From NCBI GenBank assembly GCA_036490475.1, contig DASXDT010000006.1, positions 868,001 through 932,000 on the forward strand: 64,000 nt of DNA, read 5' to 3'. Positions within the stretch are counted from its first letter, which is position 1. The number at the start of each line of letters is the position of its first letter. This stretch comes from Candidatus Tumulicola sp. (GTDB taxonomy: Bacteria; Vulcanimicrobiota; Vulcanimicrobiia; Vulcanimicrobiales; Vulcanimicrobiaceae). The translations under genes and the position numbers were made by a program. Below are positions 53,694 to 62,781 of this stretch, piece after piece. The notes beneath the pieces were generated by a model. The model saw nothing but the letters and a program-made list of their open reading frames with translations, searched no databases and was not told the origin of the DNA.

Positions 53694-55251
53694 GGCGCGC
53701 CCAACGGCGTTGCTGTCGCTTTCGGACAAAACCGGCGCCGAAGCATTGGCTCGTGCCCTGATCGAGCGCGGCATGGCAATCTACGCGACCGGCGGTACGC
53801 GCGCGCACCTAGTAGAATGTGGCGTCGCCGTGCGGGGTGCCGGCATCATCACCGGCTTCCCGGAACTGTTCGGCGGACGCGTCAAGACACTCCATCCAAA
53901 AATTTTCGGTGGGATTTTATACGACCGGGACGACGCCGATCACGCCCACCAGGCCGAAACGTATGCGATTCCGCGGATCGACGTCGTCGCCGTCAATCTG
54001 TATCCGTTCGAGGATACGGTCGGGCGGGCGGGGGTGACGTTGAGCGATGCGATCGAGCAGATCGACATCGGGGGCGTTGCGCTGTTGCGCGCGGCCGCAA
54101 AAAACTTCGCGCACGTATCGATCTTGACCGACCCGTCGCAATACGAATCGTTTCTTTCAGCGTTGGCCGCCGGGCAAGATTTGGCGGCGTTACGGCGCCG
54201 CCTGGCGATCGTCGCATACGAGCGGACGGCCGAATACGACGTCGCGATCTCGCACTATCTCGCGACCGCCGGGGAAGTGCCGCCGAGCGAGTTGCCCGGC
54301 GCGCTGGCTCTGACGCTGCCGCTCGTGAAGCGATTGCGCTACGGCACGAATCCGCAAGAACGCGCGGCATTTTATCTCGATCGCCGCGATCGTCTGCCCG
54401 AACAGCTGCATGGCAAGACGCTAAGCTACAACAATCTACTCGATTTAGACGCGACGCTTCGGTTGCTTTCGCGCGCGGCGCTGGGAGCCGATTTCGGTAG
54501 CGAGCACGAGCGCTACGTGCGCGCCGTCGTTGTGAAACATACGATTCCGTGCGGGGTCGCGCAACGCTCGCGCGTCGATCTGGCGATTGCGGAAGCGTTG
54601 GCGGCGGATTCGATTTCGGCCTACGGCGGCATCGTCGCCACCGACGCGCGGATCGATCTGGCGGCAGCCGAATCGCTATCGAAATTCTTTTTGGAGATCG
54701 TCGCGGCGCCGGAGTTCGACGATGACGCGCTGGCGTTGCTGTGCAAAAAGAAAAATTTGCGGGTCATGCGTTTCCACGAAGATCTTCCGCACGTGTTGGC
54801 CGGCGAGCTGCGCGTTCGTAGCGCGTTGAGCGGCGTGTTGGCTGAAGATAACGATCCGGCGGCTCCGCCCGAACGATGGCGGGTCGTGAGCAAACGGCAG
54901 CCGGAACCGCAACAATGGCACGACATTGCATTGGCCTGGGACGTCGTACGGCACGTCAAATCGAACGGCATCGTGATCGCTAAAAACGGAACGACGCGCG
55001 GCATCTGCGCCGGCCAAACGAATCGCGTATCGGCGGTTCGGATCGCCGCCATTCGCGCCGCGGTTACCGGCGCGGCGTGTGCGAGCGACGGATCGTTTCC
55101 ATTTCCGGACGGCCTCGAAGCGGCGGTCGAAGGCGGCTGCACCGCCATCATCGCGCCCGGCGGCTCCATTCGCGACGAACTCGTGATCGAAGCCGCCGAC
55201 CGGCTCGACGTCGCGCTGGTCTTCTCTACCTACCGCTACTTCACGCACTGA
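53686..55251 (+). CDS. purH: bifunctional AICAR formyltransferase / IMP cyclohydrolase
   Basis: Last two steps of purine synthesis to IMP. 521 residues from TTG 53686, overlapping smc by 8 bases. The N-terminal MGS-like cyclohydrolase domain has LLSLSDKTG, YATGGTRAHL and FGGRVKTLHPKIFGGIL. The formyltransferase domain has SYNNLLDLDAT, VVVKHTIPCGVA and SDGSFPFPDG. The K-H pair is present, but the usual KHxNPCG reads KHTIPCG. Confidence 0.96.
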   Translation: MPEARPTALLSLSDKTGAEALARALIERGMAIYATGGTRAHLVECGVAVRGAGIITGFPELFGGRVKTLHPKIFGGILYDRDDADHAHQAETYAIPRIDVVAVNLYPFEDTVGRAGVTLSDAIEQIDIGGVALLRAAAKNFAHVSILTDPSQYESFLSALAAGQDLAALRRRLAIVAYERTAEYDVAISHYLATAGEVPPSELPGALALTLPLVKRLRYGTNPQERAAFYLDRRDRLPEQLHGKTLSYNNLLDLDATLRLLSRAALGADFGSEHERYVRAVVVKHTIPCGVAQRSRVDLAIAEALAADSISAYGGIVATDARIDLAAAESLSKFFLEIVAAPEFDDDALALLCKKKNLRVMRFHEDLPHVLAGELRVRSALSGVLAEDNDPAAPPERWRVVSKRQPEPQQWHDIALAWDVVRHVKSNGIVIAKNGTTRGICAGQTNRVSAVRIAAIRAAVTGAACASDGSFPFPDGLEAAVEGGCTAIIAPGGSIRDELVIEAADRLDVALVFSTYRYFTH

Positions 55252-55253
55252 TC

Positions 55254-55646
55254 GTGCCGCGCTTTTTACACACGTCGATCTTCGTGAACGACATGAACGA
55301 GTCGATCGAATTCTATACGGCCAAGATGGGCCTGAAATTACTGGGCGGCCCGAACCATCATCCGGGGAACGCCGACATGGCGTTCGTCGGCCACGATTGG
55401 AATGCGTACATCGAGCTGGTGTACGATTTAGAAGAGCATCCACCGTACGAACTCGGTAATCGGTACGAACATCTGGCGATCGAAGCCGACGGCGATCTGC
55501 GAACCTACATCGATCGACTCCGCGCCGCGGGCGTCAAAATTATCAAAGACGTCTACAAGGCGCCGAGCGGGACGCGCGCGATAGCGTTCGTGGAAGACCC
55601 GAACGGCATTCCAATCGAGGTGCTGGAGCGAGGGCGCGGAGACTAG
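55254..55646 (+). CDS. VOC-family protein, lactoylglutathione-lyase-like
   Basis: 130 residues from GTG 55254. Glyoxalase fold with the four metal-ligand positions kept: His in FLHTSIFVNDMNESI, Glu in WNAYIELVYD, His in RYEHLAIEAD, and Glu in GIPIEVLERG. Glyoxalase I clears methylglyoxal, but other VOC enzymes share this pattern. Begins 2 bases after purH and converges on the next gene with a 2-base gap. Confidence 0.87.
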   Translation: MPRFLHTSIFVNDMNESIEFYTAKMGLKLLGGPNHHPGNADMAFVGHDWNAYIELVYDLEEHPPYELGNRYEHLAIEADGDLRTYIDRLRAAGVKIIKDVYKAPSGTRAIAFVEDPNGIPIEVLERGRGD

Positions 55647-55648
55647 CG

Positions 55649-56785
55649 TCAGCGATACACGAACGGATCGCCCGGAGGGTCGACGCGTCGCACTGCAGCG
55701 GGTTCGAGCCGGAGAGCGCCGTCGGGACCGGTAACGATCGCGCCGTCGACGCAGAGCCAGGTGCCTTCGCCAAACGGGAGCCGGCGCGACAAGCGCACCG
55801 CAATCGGCGCGGCGTCCGCGCGGCAACACGTGATTGCGTAACGCGCCACGACATCGCCGTTCGACAGCGCGCCGGTAAACGTCAATCGCTCGCCGGCGAA
55901 CAAGCCATTCATCGTCGTTTCGGACGCGCGGTACTGCGGAGCGGAGGCTCCGGCAAACGCGCCGGCTAGCATGAGTGCGGGAGCGACGCGCGCGGCACCC
56001 AACGCCTGCCGGCGGTACCGGTATGCGAACGCCGCGCAGGCTGCGGCACACGGCAGCAGCGCGACGCCGATGACCGGATGCACCAATCCGTTTCCGCGGT
56101 GTATTCCAACCGCGAGTAGCGCCGTCGCGAGCATTCCGTACGCGAGCGCGTCGTGACCGGTGGAACGCGCGGCGCGGACGAAGACGCGGGCGTCGATCAC
56201 GCCTGCCGTGCACAGAAGTCCCGCTGCGGCGGCCGGTGCGGAGCCATGCAGCGTCGCCGCCAATGCCGCAGTACCCAATGCGCACGGTGCGGCCAACCCG
56301 CCGGCCAGCGCGCCGGCAACGAATTGGAGTGCCGGTGCCAGCCCGTGCAGATCGAACGCGGCGGCCTGCTGCAATGCCCCTGCGGCCAGCGCCGCCGGTA
56401 CCAGCGCGGCCAGTTCGGAGGCGGGTTGCGCGACGTGCCCACACGCATCGGCTGGCCGAAGTCGCTTCGCACCGGCGGCCACCGCGACAGCCGCCGCCAC
56501 CCGTGCGAGCGCGACGCCGGGTCCGAAGGAGAGCGCCAGTGCGAAGGCTGCGGGAACCGAGCGCGCCGACGGCCCGAGCGTACATCCGCATCCCGCGAAC
56601 GCGACGGCCCACGCCGGGACGATGCGCGATAGGAGAGCCGTCAGCGCAAGAAACGGCACGGCTTCGTAGAGTGCCGAGGCTGCAGCTGCCAAAACGCTGC
56701 GCGACGTTTCGGCTGGGAGCAACGCGAGTGCCGCGACGGTAACGACTGCGAAGGAGAGCGTCACGGATTCCAATCCCCCGCACAC
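55649..56785 (-). CDS. fused permease: UPF0718-like and DUF1980-like parts
   Basis: 378 residues. About 8-9 hydrophobic segments to residue 265, opening with SALYEAVPFLALTALLSRIVP and containing FAGCGCTLGP, features of UPF0718/DUF318 permeases (YcgR, YraQ). The last 110 residues carry VVARYAITCCRADAAPIAV and a final DPFVYR, the DUF1980 (YcgQ) pattern. In B. subtilis these are two adjacent genes; here one polypeptide. Proposed roles for such permeases include metal or metalloid handling; none is established here. Ala-rich composition lowers certainty for the N-terminal assignment. Confidence 0.75.
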   Translation of the reverse strand: MCGGLESVTLSFAVVTVAALALLPAETSRSVLAAAASALYEAVPFLALTALLSRIVPAWAVAFAGCGCTLGPSARSVPAAFALALSFGPGVALARVAAAVAVAAGAKRLRPADACGHVAQPASELAALVPAALAAGALQQAAAFDLHGLAPALQFVAGALAGGLAAPCALGTAALAATLHGSAPAAAAGLLCTAGVIDARVFVRAARSTGHDALAYGMLATALLAVGIHRGNGLVHPVIGVALLPCAAACAAFAYRYRRQALGAARVAPALMLAGAFAGASAPQYRASETTMNGLFAGERLTFTGALSNGDVVARYAITCCRADAAPIAVRLSRRLPFGEGTWLCVDGAIVTGPDGALRLEPAAVRRVDPPGDPFVYR

Positions 56786-56837
56786 GCCCGCGGGCCAGCG
56801 CGGAAACCGCTACCCGCGCTGCGAACAGCCTGCGCCC

Positions 56838-58124
56838 ATGGCTCACACCGTAACCGCGCCGCGCGGAACGCAAGACATCGTGCCGCCCGAATCACGCCGA
56901 TGGAGCGAACTCGAGGCGCGAATCCGTTCGTTGTCCGATCGGTTCGGGTACGCCGAGATCCGCACGCCGGCGTTCGAGGCCACCGAGTTATTCGTGCGCG
57001 GTGTCGGCGATGCGACCGACATCGTCGAAAAAGAGATGTACACGTTTCGCGATCGTGGCGACCGCGAACTCACGCTGCGTCCGGAATGGACCGCCCCGGT
57101 CGTGCGCGCTGCGCTCGAGCGGCGTCTGCTGGACGGCGAAACGCGTCTGTTTTACATCGGCCCGATCTTCCGGTACGAACGTCCGCAAAAGGGCCGCTAC
57201 CGGCAGTCGCATCAGTTCGGCGTCGAGTGCTTCGGCGCGGCCGGTTCCGAAGCCGATGCCGAGGTCATCTCGATGGCGTGGGAACTGACGCGAGCGTACG
57301 GGCTGAACGACGTGGTGTTGAACGTCAATTCGATCGGCGACGCCGTCTGCCGGCCGGTGTATCGTCAGGCATTGCTCGACCATTTTCGGCCGCACGCGCA
57401 CGAACTCAGCGAAGAATCGCGCCGCCGGCTCGAGCGTAATCCGCTGCGCGTGCTCGACAGCAAAGATCCGTCCGACCGGCCGTTCGTCGAATCGGCGCCG
57501 GCTTTCGAAGGTTCGCTGTGCGACGCATGCCGCGAACACTTCGAAGCCCTCAAAGCGTACCTGAACGCGATCGGCATACCGTACGTCGTCAACTCGCGTA
57601 TCGTTCGCGGGCTCGATTACTACAACCGCACCGTGTTCGAAATTACGTCGGGCGCGTTGGGCGCGCAAAGTACGGTTTGCGGCGGCGGACGATACGACGG
57701 GTTGGTTAAGGAGCTGGGCGGACCGGCGGTTCCGGCGGTCGGCTTCGCGCTCGGCCTCGAACGCTTTTTGCTGATCCTGGATGCGCTGGGCCAAGCTGCC
57801 GAGCGGCCGCGAAGCGGCGTTCAAGTGGTCGCCTTGGGTCAGGCCGCACTCTCCCAGCTCGTTCCGCTGATCGCGCGGCTTCGGGAAACGCTTTCCCAGC
57901 CCGTCTTCGCCGACTACTCGGATCGCAAGTTGTTGGCGCAACTCAAGATCGCCGACCGTAATGGGGCGCGCTACGCGCTGGTGGCGGGCAGCAACGAACT
58001 CGCGGCCGGGCACGTTCTGTTACGCGATTTGACGGATCGTTCCGAACGAGCGCTTCCGACGCAGTCGTTCGAAGGGCCGGGGGTCGATTTGGCCGCGATT
58101 TTCGGGCAAAACGAGGCACCGTGA
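56838..58124 (+). CDS. hisS: histidyl-tRNA synthetase
   Basis: 428 residues, class II. Motif 1 region opens with APRGTQDIVPPESRRW, motif 2 is FYIGPIFRYERPQKGRYRQSHQFGVE, and the histidine-specific segments are RGLDYYNRTVFEI and CGGGRYDGLVKELGG. Motif 3 is AVGFALGLERFLLIL, followed by the anticodon-binding domain (about 330-420). Divergent from the permease; precedes accB by 27 bases. Confidence 0.97.
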   Translation: MAHTVTAPRGTQDIVPPESRRWSELEARIRSLSDRFGYAEIRTPAFEATELFVRGVGDATDIVEKEMYTFRDRGDRELTLRPEWTAPVVRAALERRLLDGETRLFYIGPIFRYERPQKGRYRQSHQFGVECFGAAGSEADAEVISMAWELTRAYGLNDVVLNVNSIGDAVCRPVYRQALLDHFRPHAHELSEESRRRLERNPLRVLDSKDPSDRPFVESAPAFEGSLCDACREHFEALKAYLNAIGIPYVVNSRIVRGLDYYNRTVFEITSGALGAQSTVCGGGRYDGLVKELGGPAVPAVGFALGLERFLLILDALGQAAERPRSGVQVVALGQAALSQLVPLIARLRETLSQPVFADYSDRKLLAQLKIADRNGARYALVAGSNELAAGHVLLRDLTDRSERALPTQSFEGPGVDLAAIFGQNEAP

Positions 58125-58151
58125 GGGAGCCGGGCCGAAACACGAACACCA

Positions 58152-58601
58152 ATGCAAGATAGCGACCCCCGCGCCGAGGGCGACGCCGAACTGCAGACCC
58201 TCCGAACGCTGCTCGAGCTGATGCACGAGCACGATTTGGATCGTCTGAAAATCAAGGTCGGCGACGCGGTCTACGAGATGACACGCCGCGGTGAAGCGGG
58301 CACGGCGACGGCCGGTTCGCCCCTTCCCGAAAGCGGCGCCGTCGCTCCGCGCGCCGGTGCGAACGTCAAGAAAATTGTAGCGCCGTTGACTGGCGTCTTT
58401 TACCGTTCGTCCTCGCCCGACGCCGAAGCGTTCGTGCTTGAAGGCCAGCGCATCGAGAGCGGCACGGTCGTGTGTATCCTCGAAGCGATGAAACTGTTCA
58501 ACGAGATTCAGAGCGATTACGCCGGTACCGTCGTTCGCATCGTGCCGGAAAATGGCGAATTGGTCTCACAAGGTGCGGAGCTTTTTTGGATCGAGCCGTA
58601 A
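58152..58601 (+). CDS. accB: biotin carboxyl carrier protein of acetyl-CoA carboxylase
   Basis: 149 residues. The biotin site is EAMKLFNE with Lys114. VKKIVAPLTGVFYRSSSPDAEAF precedes it, with the thumb-like sequence typical of bacterial BCCP. The N-terminal helix (LRTLLELMHEHDLDRLKIKVGD) is a dimer segment, then a Gly/Ala/Pro linker. accC, usually next, is absent; gmhA follows after 14 bases. Confidence 0.95.
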   Translation: MQDSDPRAEGDAELQTLRTLLELMHEHDLDRLKIKVGDAVYEMTRRGEAGTATAGSPLPESGAVAPRAGANVKKIVAPLTGVFYRSSSPDAEAFVLEGQRIESGTVVCILEAMKLFNEIQSDYAGTVVRIVPENGELVSQGAELFWIEP

Positions 58602-58615
58602 CGCCGAAGGACGTC

Positions 58616-59197
58616 ATGGGACGCCGCGGGTTCGGCGAACTGCTCGCCGATCGCACGGGATTGCTCGACGCTGCGCATTACCGCGAACAGGTCGAAGCGA
58701 TCGTCGACGCGGTCGTCACCGCGTTACGCGACGGCAAGAAAGTCTTGTGGTGCGGTAACGGAGGCAGCGCGGCCGAGGCGCAGCATATGGCCGCCGAACT
58801 GTCCGGCAGATATTTGCGCGAACGGCCGGGCTTGCATAGCGAAGCGCTGTCCGTGAACTCGTCGACGTTGACGTGCATCGGCAACGACTACGGATACGAT
58901 CGGGTGTTCGCGCGTCAAGTCGAAGCCTTCGTTCATCCCGGCGACGTCGTGATCGGCCTGACGACCAGCGGCACGTCGGCGAACGTCGTCGCAGCACTTC
59001 GAGCGGCACGCGCGCGCGGGGCGACGGCGGTCGCTTTTACCGGAAACGGCGGCGGCCCGGCCGCGGCCGAAGCGGATCTTTCGTTGATCGGTCCGGACGG
59101 CTACGCCGCAATCGTTCAGGAAGTGCATCAAGTCATGGCACACATCGTGTGCGATCTGGTCGAGCAGCGCCTGATCTTCGACGACGGCATCGCATGA
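58616..59197 (+). CDS. gmhA: phosphoheptose isomerase
   Basis: Converts sedoheptulose 7-phosphate to D-glycero-D-manno-heptose 7-phosphate, first step of ADP-heptose synthesis. 193 residues, SIS fold: CGNGGSAAEAQHMAAELSGRY, then LTTSGTSANVVAAL, and the C-terminal QEVHQVMAHIVCDLVE with catalytic Gln and His. ATG 58616 has GAAGG upstream; the stop overlaps hldA (ATGA). Confidence 0.96.
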   Translation: MGRRGFGELLADRTGLLDAAHYREQVEAIVDAVVTALRDGKKVLWCGNGGSAAEAQHMAAELSGRYLRERPGLHSEALSVNSSTLTCIGNDYGYDRVFARQVEAFVHPGDVVIGLTTSGTSANVVAALRAARARGATAVAFTGNGGGPAAAEADLSLIGPDGYAAIVQEVHQVMAHIVCDLVEQRLIFDDGIA

Positions 59198-60177
59198 CCG
59201 CCGGTATGCTTCCGCTCGACGCACGCGCGATTTTCGAGCGTGCGCGCGGGCGCAGCGTGCTGGTCGTCGGCGACGTCATGCTGGACGAATGGATTTGGGG
59301 AACGGTGTCGCGGATCTCGCCCGAGGCTCCGGTTCCGGTAGTAGCCGTCGACCGGCATTCGTTTACGCTGGGCGGCGCCGGCAACGTGGTGAAGAATTTG
59401 CGTGCGCTGGGTGCCGATGTAACGTTCGTTGCGACGATCGGCGACGACACCTTCGCACCGCAGGTCCGCGAGTTGCTGCGCGATGCCGGCGTCGATGCTC
59501 GCGGCATTATAGCGCTCGACGACCGTCCGACGACCCGTAAGACACGCGTCGTCGCGCACCACCAACAAGTCGTGCGCGCCGATTGGGAATCGACCGCACC
59601 TCCGCCACCGGCCGAACGCGACCGCATCGTAGCATTCGTGCGAGAGCGCGCGGCGAACAGCGATGCGGTAATCCTGAGCGACTACGGAAAAGGCTTGTTG
59701 TCGCGCGAAGTTGTCGAAGCCGCAATGGCCTGCGATTTAGTGTTGGCCGATCCTAAACCGCAGAACGTCGACGTCTTTCGCGGCGTCACGTGCATCGCAC
59801 CGAATCTGCACGAAGCGTCGGCTATCACCGGACAAATCGCCCGTGACGACGCGACTCTGGAAGCGATCGGAATGAAATTGCTGGACCGCTTGCAATGCCG
59901 GTACGCGGTGGTAACGCGCGGCGAACACGGTATCGCGCTGTTTGGGAGCGACGGCGAACGCCTGCGCGTCCCCTCCGTCGCGCGGACGGTGTTCGATGTT
60001 AGCGGTGCTGGTGATACGGTGGTCGCCACGCTGGGCGTCGCGCTGTCGGCCGGCGCTTCGATCGCGCAAGCCGTGCGACTCGCCAACTATGCGGCCGGCG
60101 CGGTGGTCGAGAAACTCGGTACCGCCACCGCCTCGCCGGACGAAATCCTTGCATTGGTCGCACACGATGGCGCTTGA
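59194..60177 (+). CDS. hldA: D-glycero-beta-D-manno-heptose-7-phosphate kinase
   Basis: 327 residues, PfkB family. GDVMLDEWIWGTVSRISPEAPV is the HldE-type opening, GGAGNVVKNLRALG the sugar-binding loop, and DVSGAGDTVVATLGVAL the ATP/anion-hole motif. Equivalent to the N-terminal half of E. coli HldE; the second half is encoded separately next. Makes heptose 1,7-bisphosphate; no gmhB phosphatase is in the window. Confidence 0.96.
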   Translation: MTAGMLPLDARAIFERARGRSVLVVGDVMLDEWIWGTVSRISPEAPVPVVAVDRHSFTLGGAGNVVKNLRALGADVTFVATIGDDTFAPQVRELLRDAGVDARGIIALDDRPTTRKTRVVAHHQQVVRADWESTAPPPPAERDRIVAFVRERAANSDAVILSDYGKGLLSREVVEAAMACDLVLADPKPQNVDVFRGVTCIAPNLHEASAITGQIARDDATLEAIGMKLLDRLQCRYAVVTRGEHGIALFGSDGERLRVPSVARTVFDVSGAGDTVVATLGVALSAGASIAQAVRLANYAAGAVVEKLGTATASPDEILALVAHDGA

Positions 60178-60655
60178 TTCGCGGCCGCAGCTCTTCGATT
60201 CCGCCGCTGCTCGCGTGTGGCGCGAAGCGCTTCGCGGCGCCGGTAAGACCGTCGTCTTCACCAACGGTTGTTTCGACGTGCTGCACGCCGGTCACGTCGG
60301 TTATCTCACCTGGGCGCGCCAGCAGGGCGACGCCTTAATCGTTGGGTTGAACGACGACGAATCGGTGCGCCGGCTCAAGGGAGCCTCGCGTCCGATCGTC
60401 CCCTTCGAGCAACGCGCCGAAATGCTGCTGGGGTTACGCAGCGTCGACGCCGTGGTCGGATTTTCACAGTCGACGCCCGAAGATTTGCTCGAAATCGTCC
60501 GCCCGGACGTGCACGTCAAGAGCGATCAATATCGTGCCGACGAGCTTCCCGAACGGACGGTCGTGTTGCAACACGGAGGACGTATCGTTCTCGCACCGCA
60601 CCGTTGGGGAACGAGCACGACCGACACGATCGCGCGCATCCTGCGAACGTTCTAA
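60167..60655 (+). CDS. hldC: heptose 1-phosphate adenylyltransferase
   Basis: 162 residues. Nucleotidyltransferase signature FTNGCFDVLHAGHVGYL, VGLNDDESVRRLKG and the closing motif STTDTIARIL. Equivalent to the C-terminal half of HldE; makes ADP-D-glycero-beta-D-manno-heptose. The start overlaps hldA by 11 bases. Split hldA/hldC is common outside Gammaproteobacteria. Confidence 0.95.
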   Translation: MALDSRPQLFDSAAARVWREALRGAGKTVVFTNGCFDVLHAGHVGYLTWARQQGDALIVGLNDDESVRRLKGASRPIVPFEQRAEMLLGLRSVDAVVGFSQSTPEDLLEIVRPDVHVKSDQYRADELPERTVVLQHGGRIVLAPHRWGTSTTDTIARILRTF

Positions 60656-60667
60656 ACACCGTTCTCG

Positions 60668-61882
60668 ATGCGTATCGCTCTCAGCGCTAACGGTCCGGGC
60701 GAAGTCGCCGGTTGGGTTCGCCCGCTCTTGCGCGCCCTGTACCGGCGGGCACCCGAAACCGAAGCCTGCGTGTTTCTGGTTCCCGACGATTATGCCACCG
60801 GACACGAGGCGAAAACGGTGCGCGGTTTCTTTCCGCAAGCCCGCGTCTTCGACCCGAAAACATACGTGCGCTTTGCGTTGGGCCGCGACGTTCCCGGTGT
60901 TCCCGATCGCGTCGACGTGGTGCAATACGCCGGCGGCGACTTGCTGCACGCCGGCCGCCTGCACGCGCGTCTCAAGGGCCGTGCGGCCACCTATAAGTTT
61001 TCGCGCAAGCGGTACAGCAAGACGTTCGATCGAGCGTTTGCAGTCGATGCTGCGAACGTCGCGCAACTCGAAGGCTGGGGCACGCCGTCCGAGCGCATCG
61101 AATTGGTCGGAAATCTGGCAATCGACGGCGCGTTGCTGGAAGCGCAAGCCGATCCGGAACCGGGTACGCCTGACGACGGCATTTTGATCATGCCGGGCGC
61201 GCGCCCGCACGAAGTCGCACACCTGTTTCCGCTGTTCTTTACGGCCGCACTCAAACTGTTGCAAGAACGTCCGGAGATTCCGATCGCGTTCGGATTGTCG
61301 CCGTTCACGTCGCCGCTGCAAATGCGCACGGCGATCGAGCGCGGCGGCGACCCGCGGGTGTTCGCCCAACGCGGTCGCATGGTGCACGCCGGCGACAGCT
61401 GGTTTCTCGAATCGCTCGACGGCCGCCACCGAATTCCGGTGTTGTTCCGGGCGCTTTCGGCCGCGCTGCGCGCCCGTCTGGTCTTGACGATTCCCGGCAC
61501 CAAAACGATCGAGATGGCGGCGCTCGGAAAGCCGGCCGTGGCGGTAACGCCGTACAACGCTCCCGAGCTGGTCGCGGTGAACGGACCGCTCACCTATCTG
61601 GACCGCGTGCCGCTGGTCGGCGTGCCGCTGAAACGGTCGGTCGCGATGGCGGTGGCGCGACGGTTCGAATTCCACACGCAGCCCAACATGGACGCCCGCG
61701 AAATGCTAATCCACGAACTGCACGGCACGGTGACGCCCGGACGCATCGCGCGCGTCGCGTTGGAACGCTATGATGACGCATCGTGGCTCGCCGACGCCGG
61801 CAGCCGGCTCGGGCAGCTCTATCGCGATCAGGCCGGCGCCGCCGACCGCATGGCTGCATCGTTACTCGCGTTAGCCGGGTAG
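60668..61882 (+). CDS. LpxB-like glycosyltransferase (lipid-A-disaccharide-synthase-related)
   Basis: 404 residues of GT-B fold. The C-terminal half has LpxB-like features: LIMPGARPHEVAHLFPLFF, RLVLTIPGTKTIEMAALGKPAVAV with NAPELVAVNGPL, and a closing helical segment. The N-terminus (ALSANGPGEVAGWVRPLL) replaces the GEASGD motif of true LpxB. It may be a distant LpxB or a related transferase acting on another lipid or sugar. Lies between hldC and a GT2, in the core-sugar locus. Confidence 0.78.
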   Translation: MRIALSANGPGEVAGWVRPLLRALYRRAPETEACVFLVPDDYATGHEAKTVRGFFPQARVFDPKTYVRFALGRDVPGVPDRVDVVQYAGGDLLHAGRLHARLKGRAATYKFSRKRYSKTFDRAFAVDAANVAQLEGWGTPSERIELVGNLAIDGALLEAQADPEPGTPDDGILIMPGARPHEVAHLFPLFFTAALKLLQERPEIPIAFGLSPFTSPLQMRTAIERGGDPRVFAQRGRMVHAGDSWFLESLDGRHRIPVLFRALSAALRARLVLTIPGTKTIEMAALGKPAVAVTPYNAPELVAVNGPLTYLDRVPLVGVPLKRSVAMAVARRFEFHTQPNMDAREMLIHELHGTVTPGRIARVALERYDDASWLADAGSRLGQLYRDQAGAADRMAASLLALAG

Positions 61883-61893
61883 TGGGAAACGAC

Positions 61894-62781
61894 ATGGACG
61901 TATCGGTCGTCATCGCGACCAAAGATCGGTCGCGGACGCTGGCCCGCGCGCTTCGTTCGCTCGAGCTGCAGCGTGCGGCGCCCGCGTTCGAGGTAGTGGT
62001 CGTCGACAACGGTTCGACCGACGCTACCGCAGCGATCGTCGAAGCGCAGGCGAATCGCGGTCCCTACCCGGTTCGCTATCTCTACGAGGCCGAACCGAAT
62101 CGTGGTAAAGCGCGAAACCGGGGGATCGAAGATGCGTCCGGCGCGTTGATCGTTTTCTGCGACGACGACGTGCAAGCGCCGCGCCATTGGCTCGCGGCGC
62201 ACGCGCGCGCGCACGACGGTCACTCGAGAACGGTCGTGAACGGTCCGATTATCAACGTTCCGTCGTATGACAGTTATCCGAAGCCGACGCCCGCGAATTA
62301 TTCGGGAGCGTTTCTCTGCACCTGCAACGTGTCGGTGCCCCGGGAGGCGTTGCGCGAAGTCGGCGGATTCGACGAGCGCTTCGATTTGTACGGGTGGGAA
62401 GATACAGAACTCGGCGTCCGCTTACGAGAAGCCGGCGTGCGCCGCCGTTTTGCGTGGGACGCGGCGATCTGGCACGTTAAGCTCGCGGCCGAGAACTCGC
62501 TCGACGTGGAAGCCCGCAAGACCGTCGAGCGGGCGCGCATGGCGCACAAATTCATCGCGAAACATCCGTCGCGGCGTGCGCGCGCCGCAACCGGCGCATA
62601 CGCATTGAATTTCTGGCGGGCACGACTAACGCCGCAATGGGTGTTGCCCGCATACGCCGGCGCCGCCACCTGGGATCGCTTACCTCCTTGGCTGCGCGCG
62701 ATCGCCCGCGCGCGCTTTCTCGACCAGTTGTACGTGCGGGAACTGTCGAGCAGCCGGCCCGTCGACGACGCGGGGCGATGA
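61894..62781 (+). CDS. family 2 glycosyltransferase
   Basis: 295 residues. GT-A fold: VSVVIATKDRSRTLARALRS, the nucleotide-binding VVVVDNGSTDAT, RGKARNRGIEDASG and the metal-binding CDDDV. FDLYGWEDTELGVRLREAG supplies the catalytic ED region. ATG 61894 has GGGAAA upstream; GTG 61882, which overlaps the previous stop codon by one base, is an alternative. Acceptor and donor sugars are unknown; context suggests LPS core or surface glycan. Confidence 0.92.
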   Translation: MDVSVVIATKDRSRTLARALRSLELQRAAPAFEVVVVDNGSTDATAAIVEAQANRGPYPVRYLYEAEPNRGKARNRGIEDASGALIVFCDDDVQAPRHWLAAHARAHDGHSRTVVNGPIINVPSYDSYPKPTPANYSGAFLCTCNVSVPREALREVGGFDERFDLYGWEDTELGVRLREAGVRRRFAWDAAIWHVKLAAENSLDVEARKTVERARMAHKFIAKHPSRRARAATGAYALNFWRARLTPQWVLPAYAGAATWDRLPPWLRAIARARFLDQLYVRELSSSRPVDDAGR

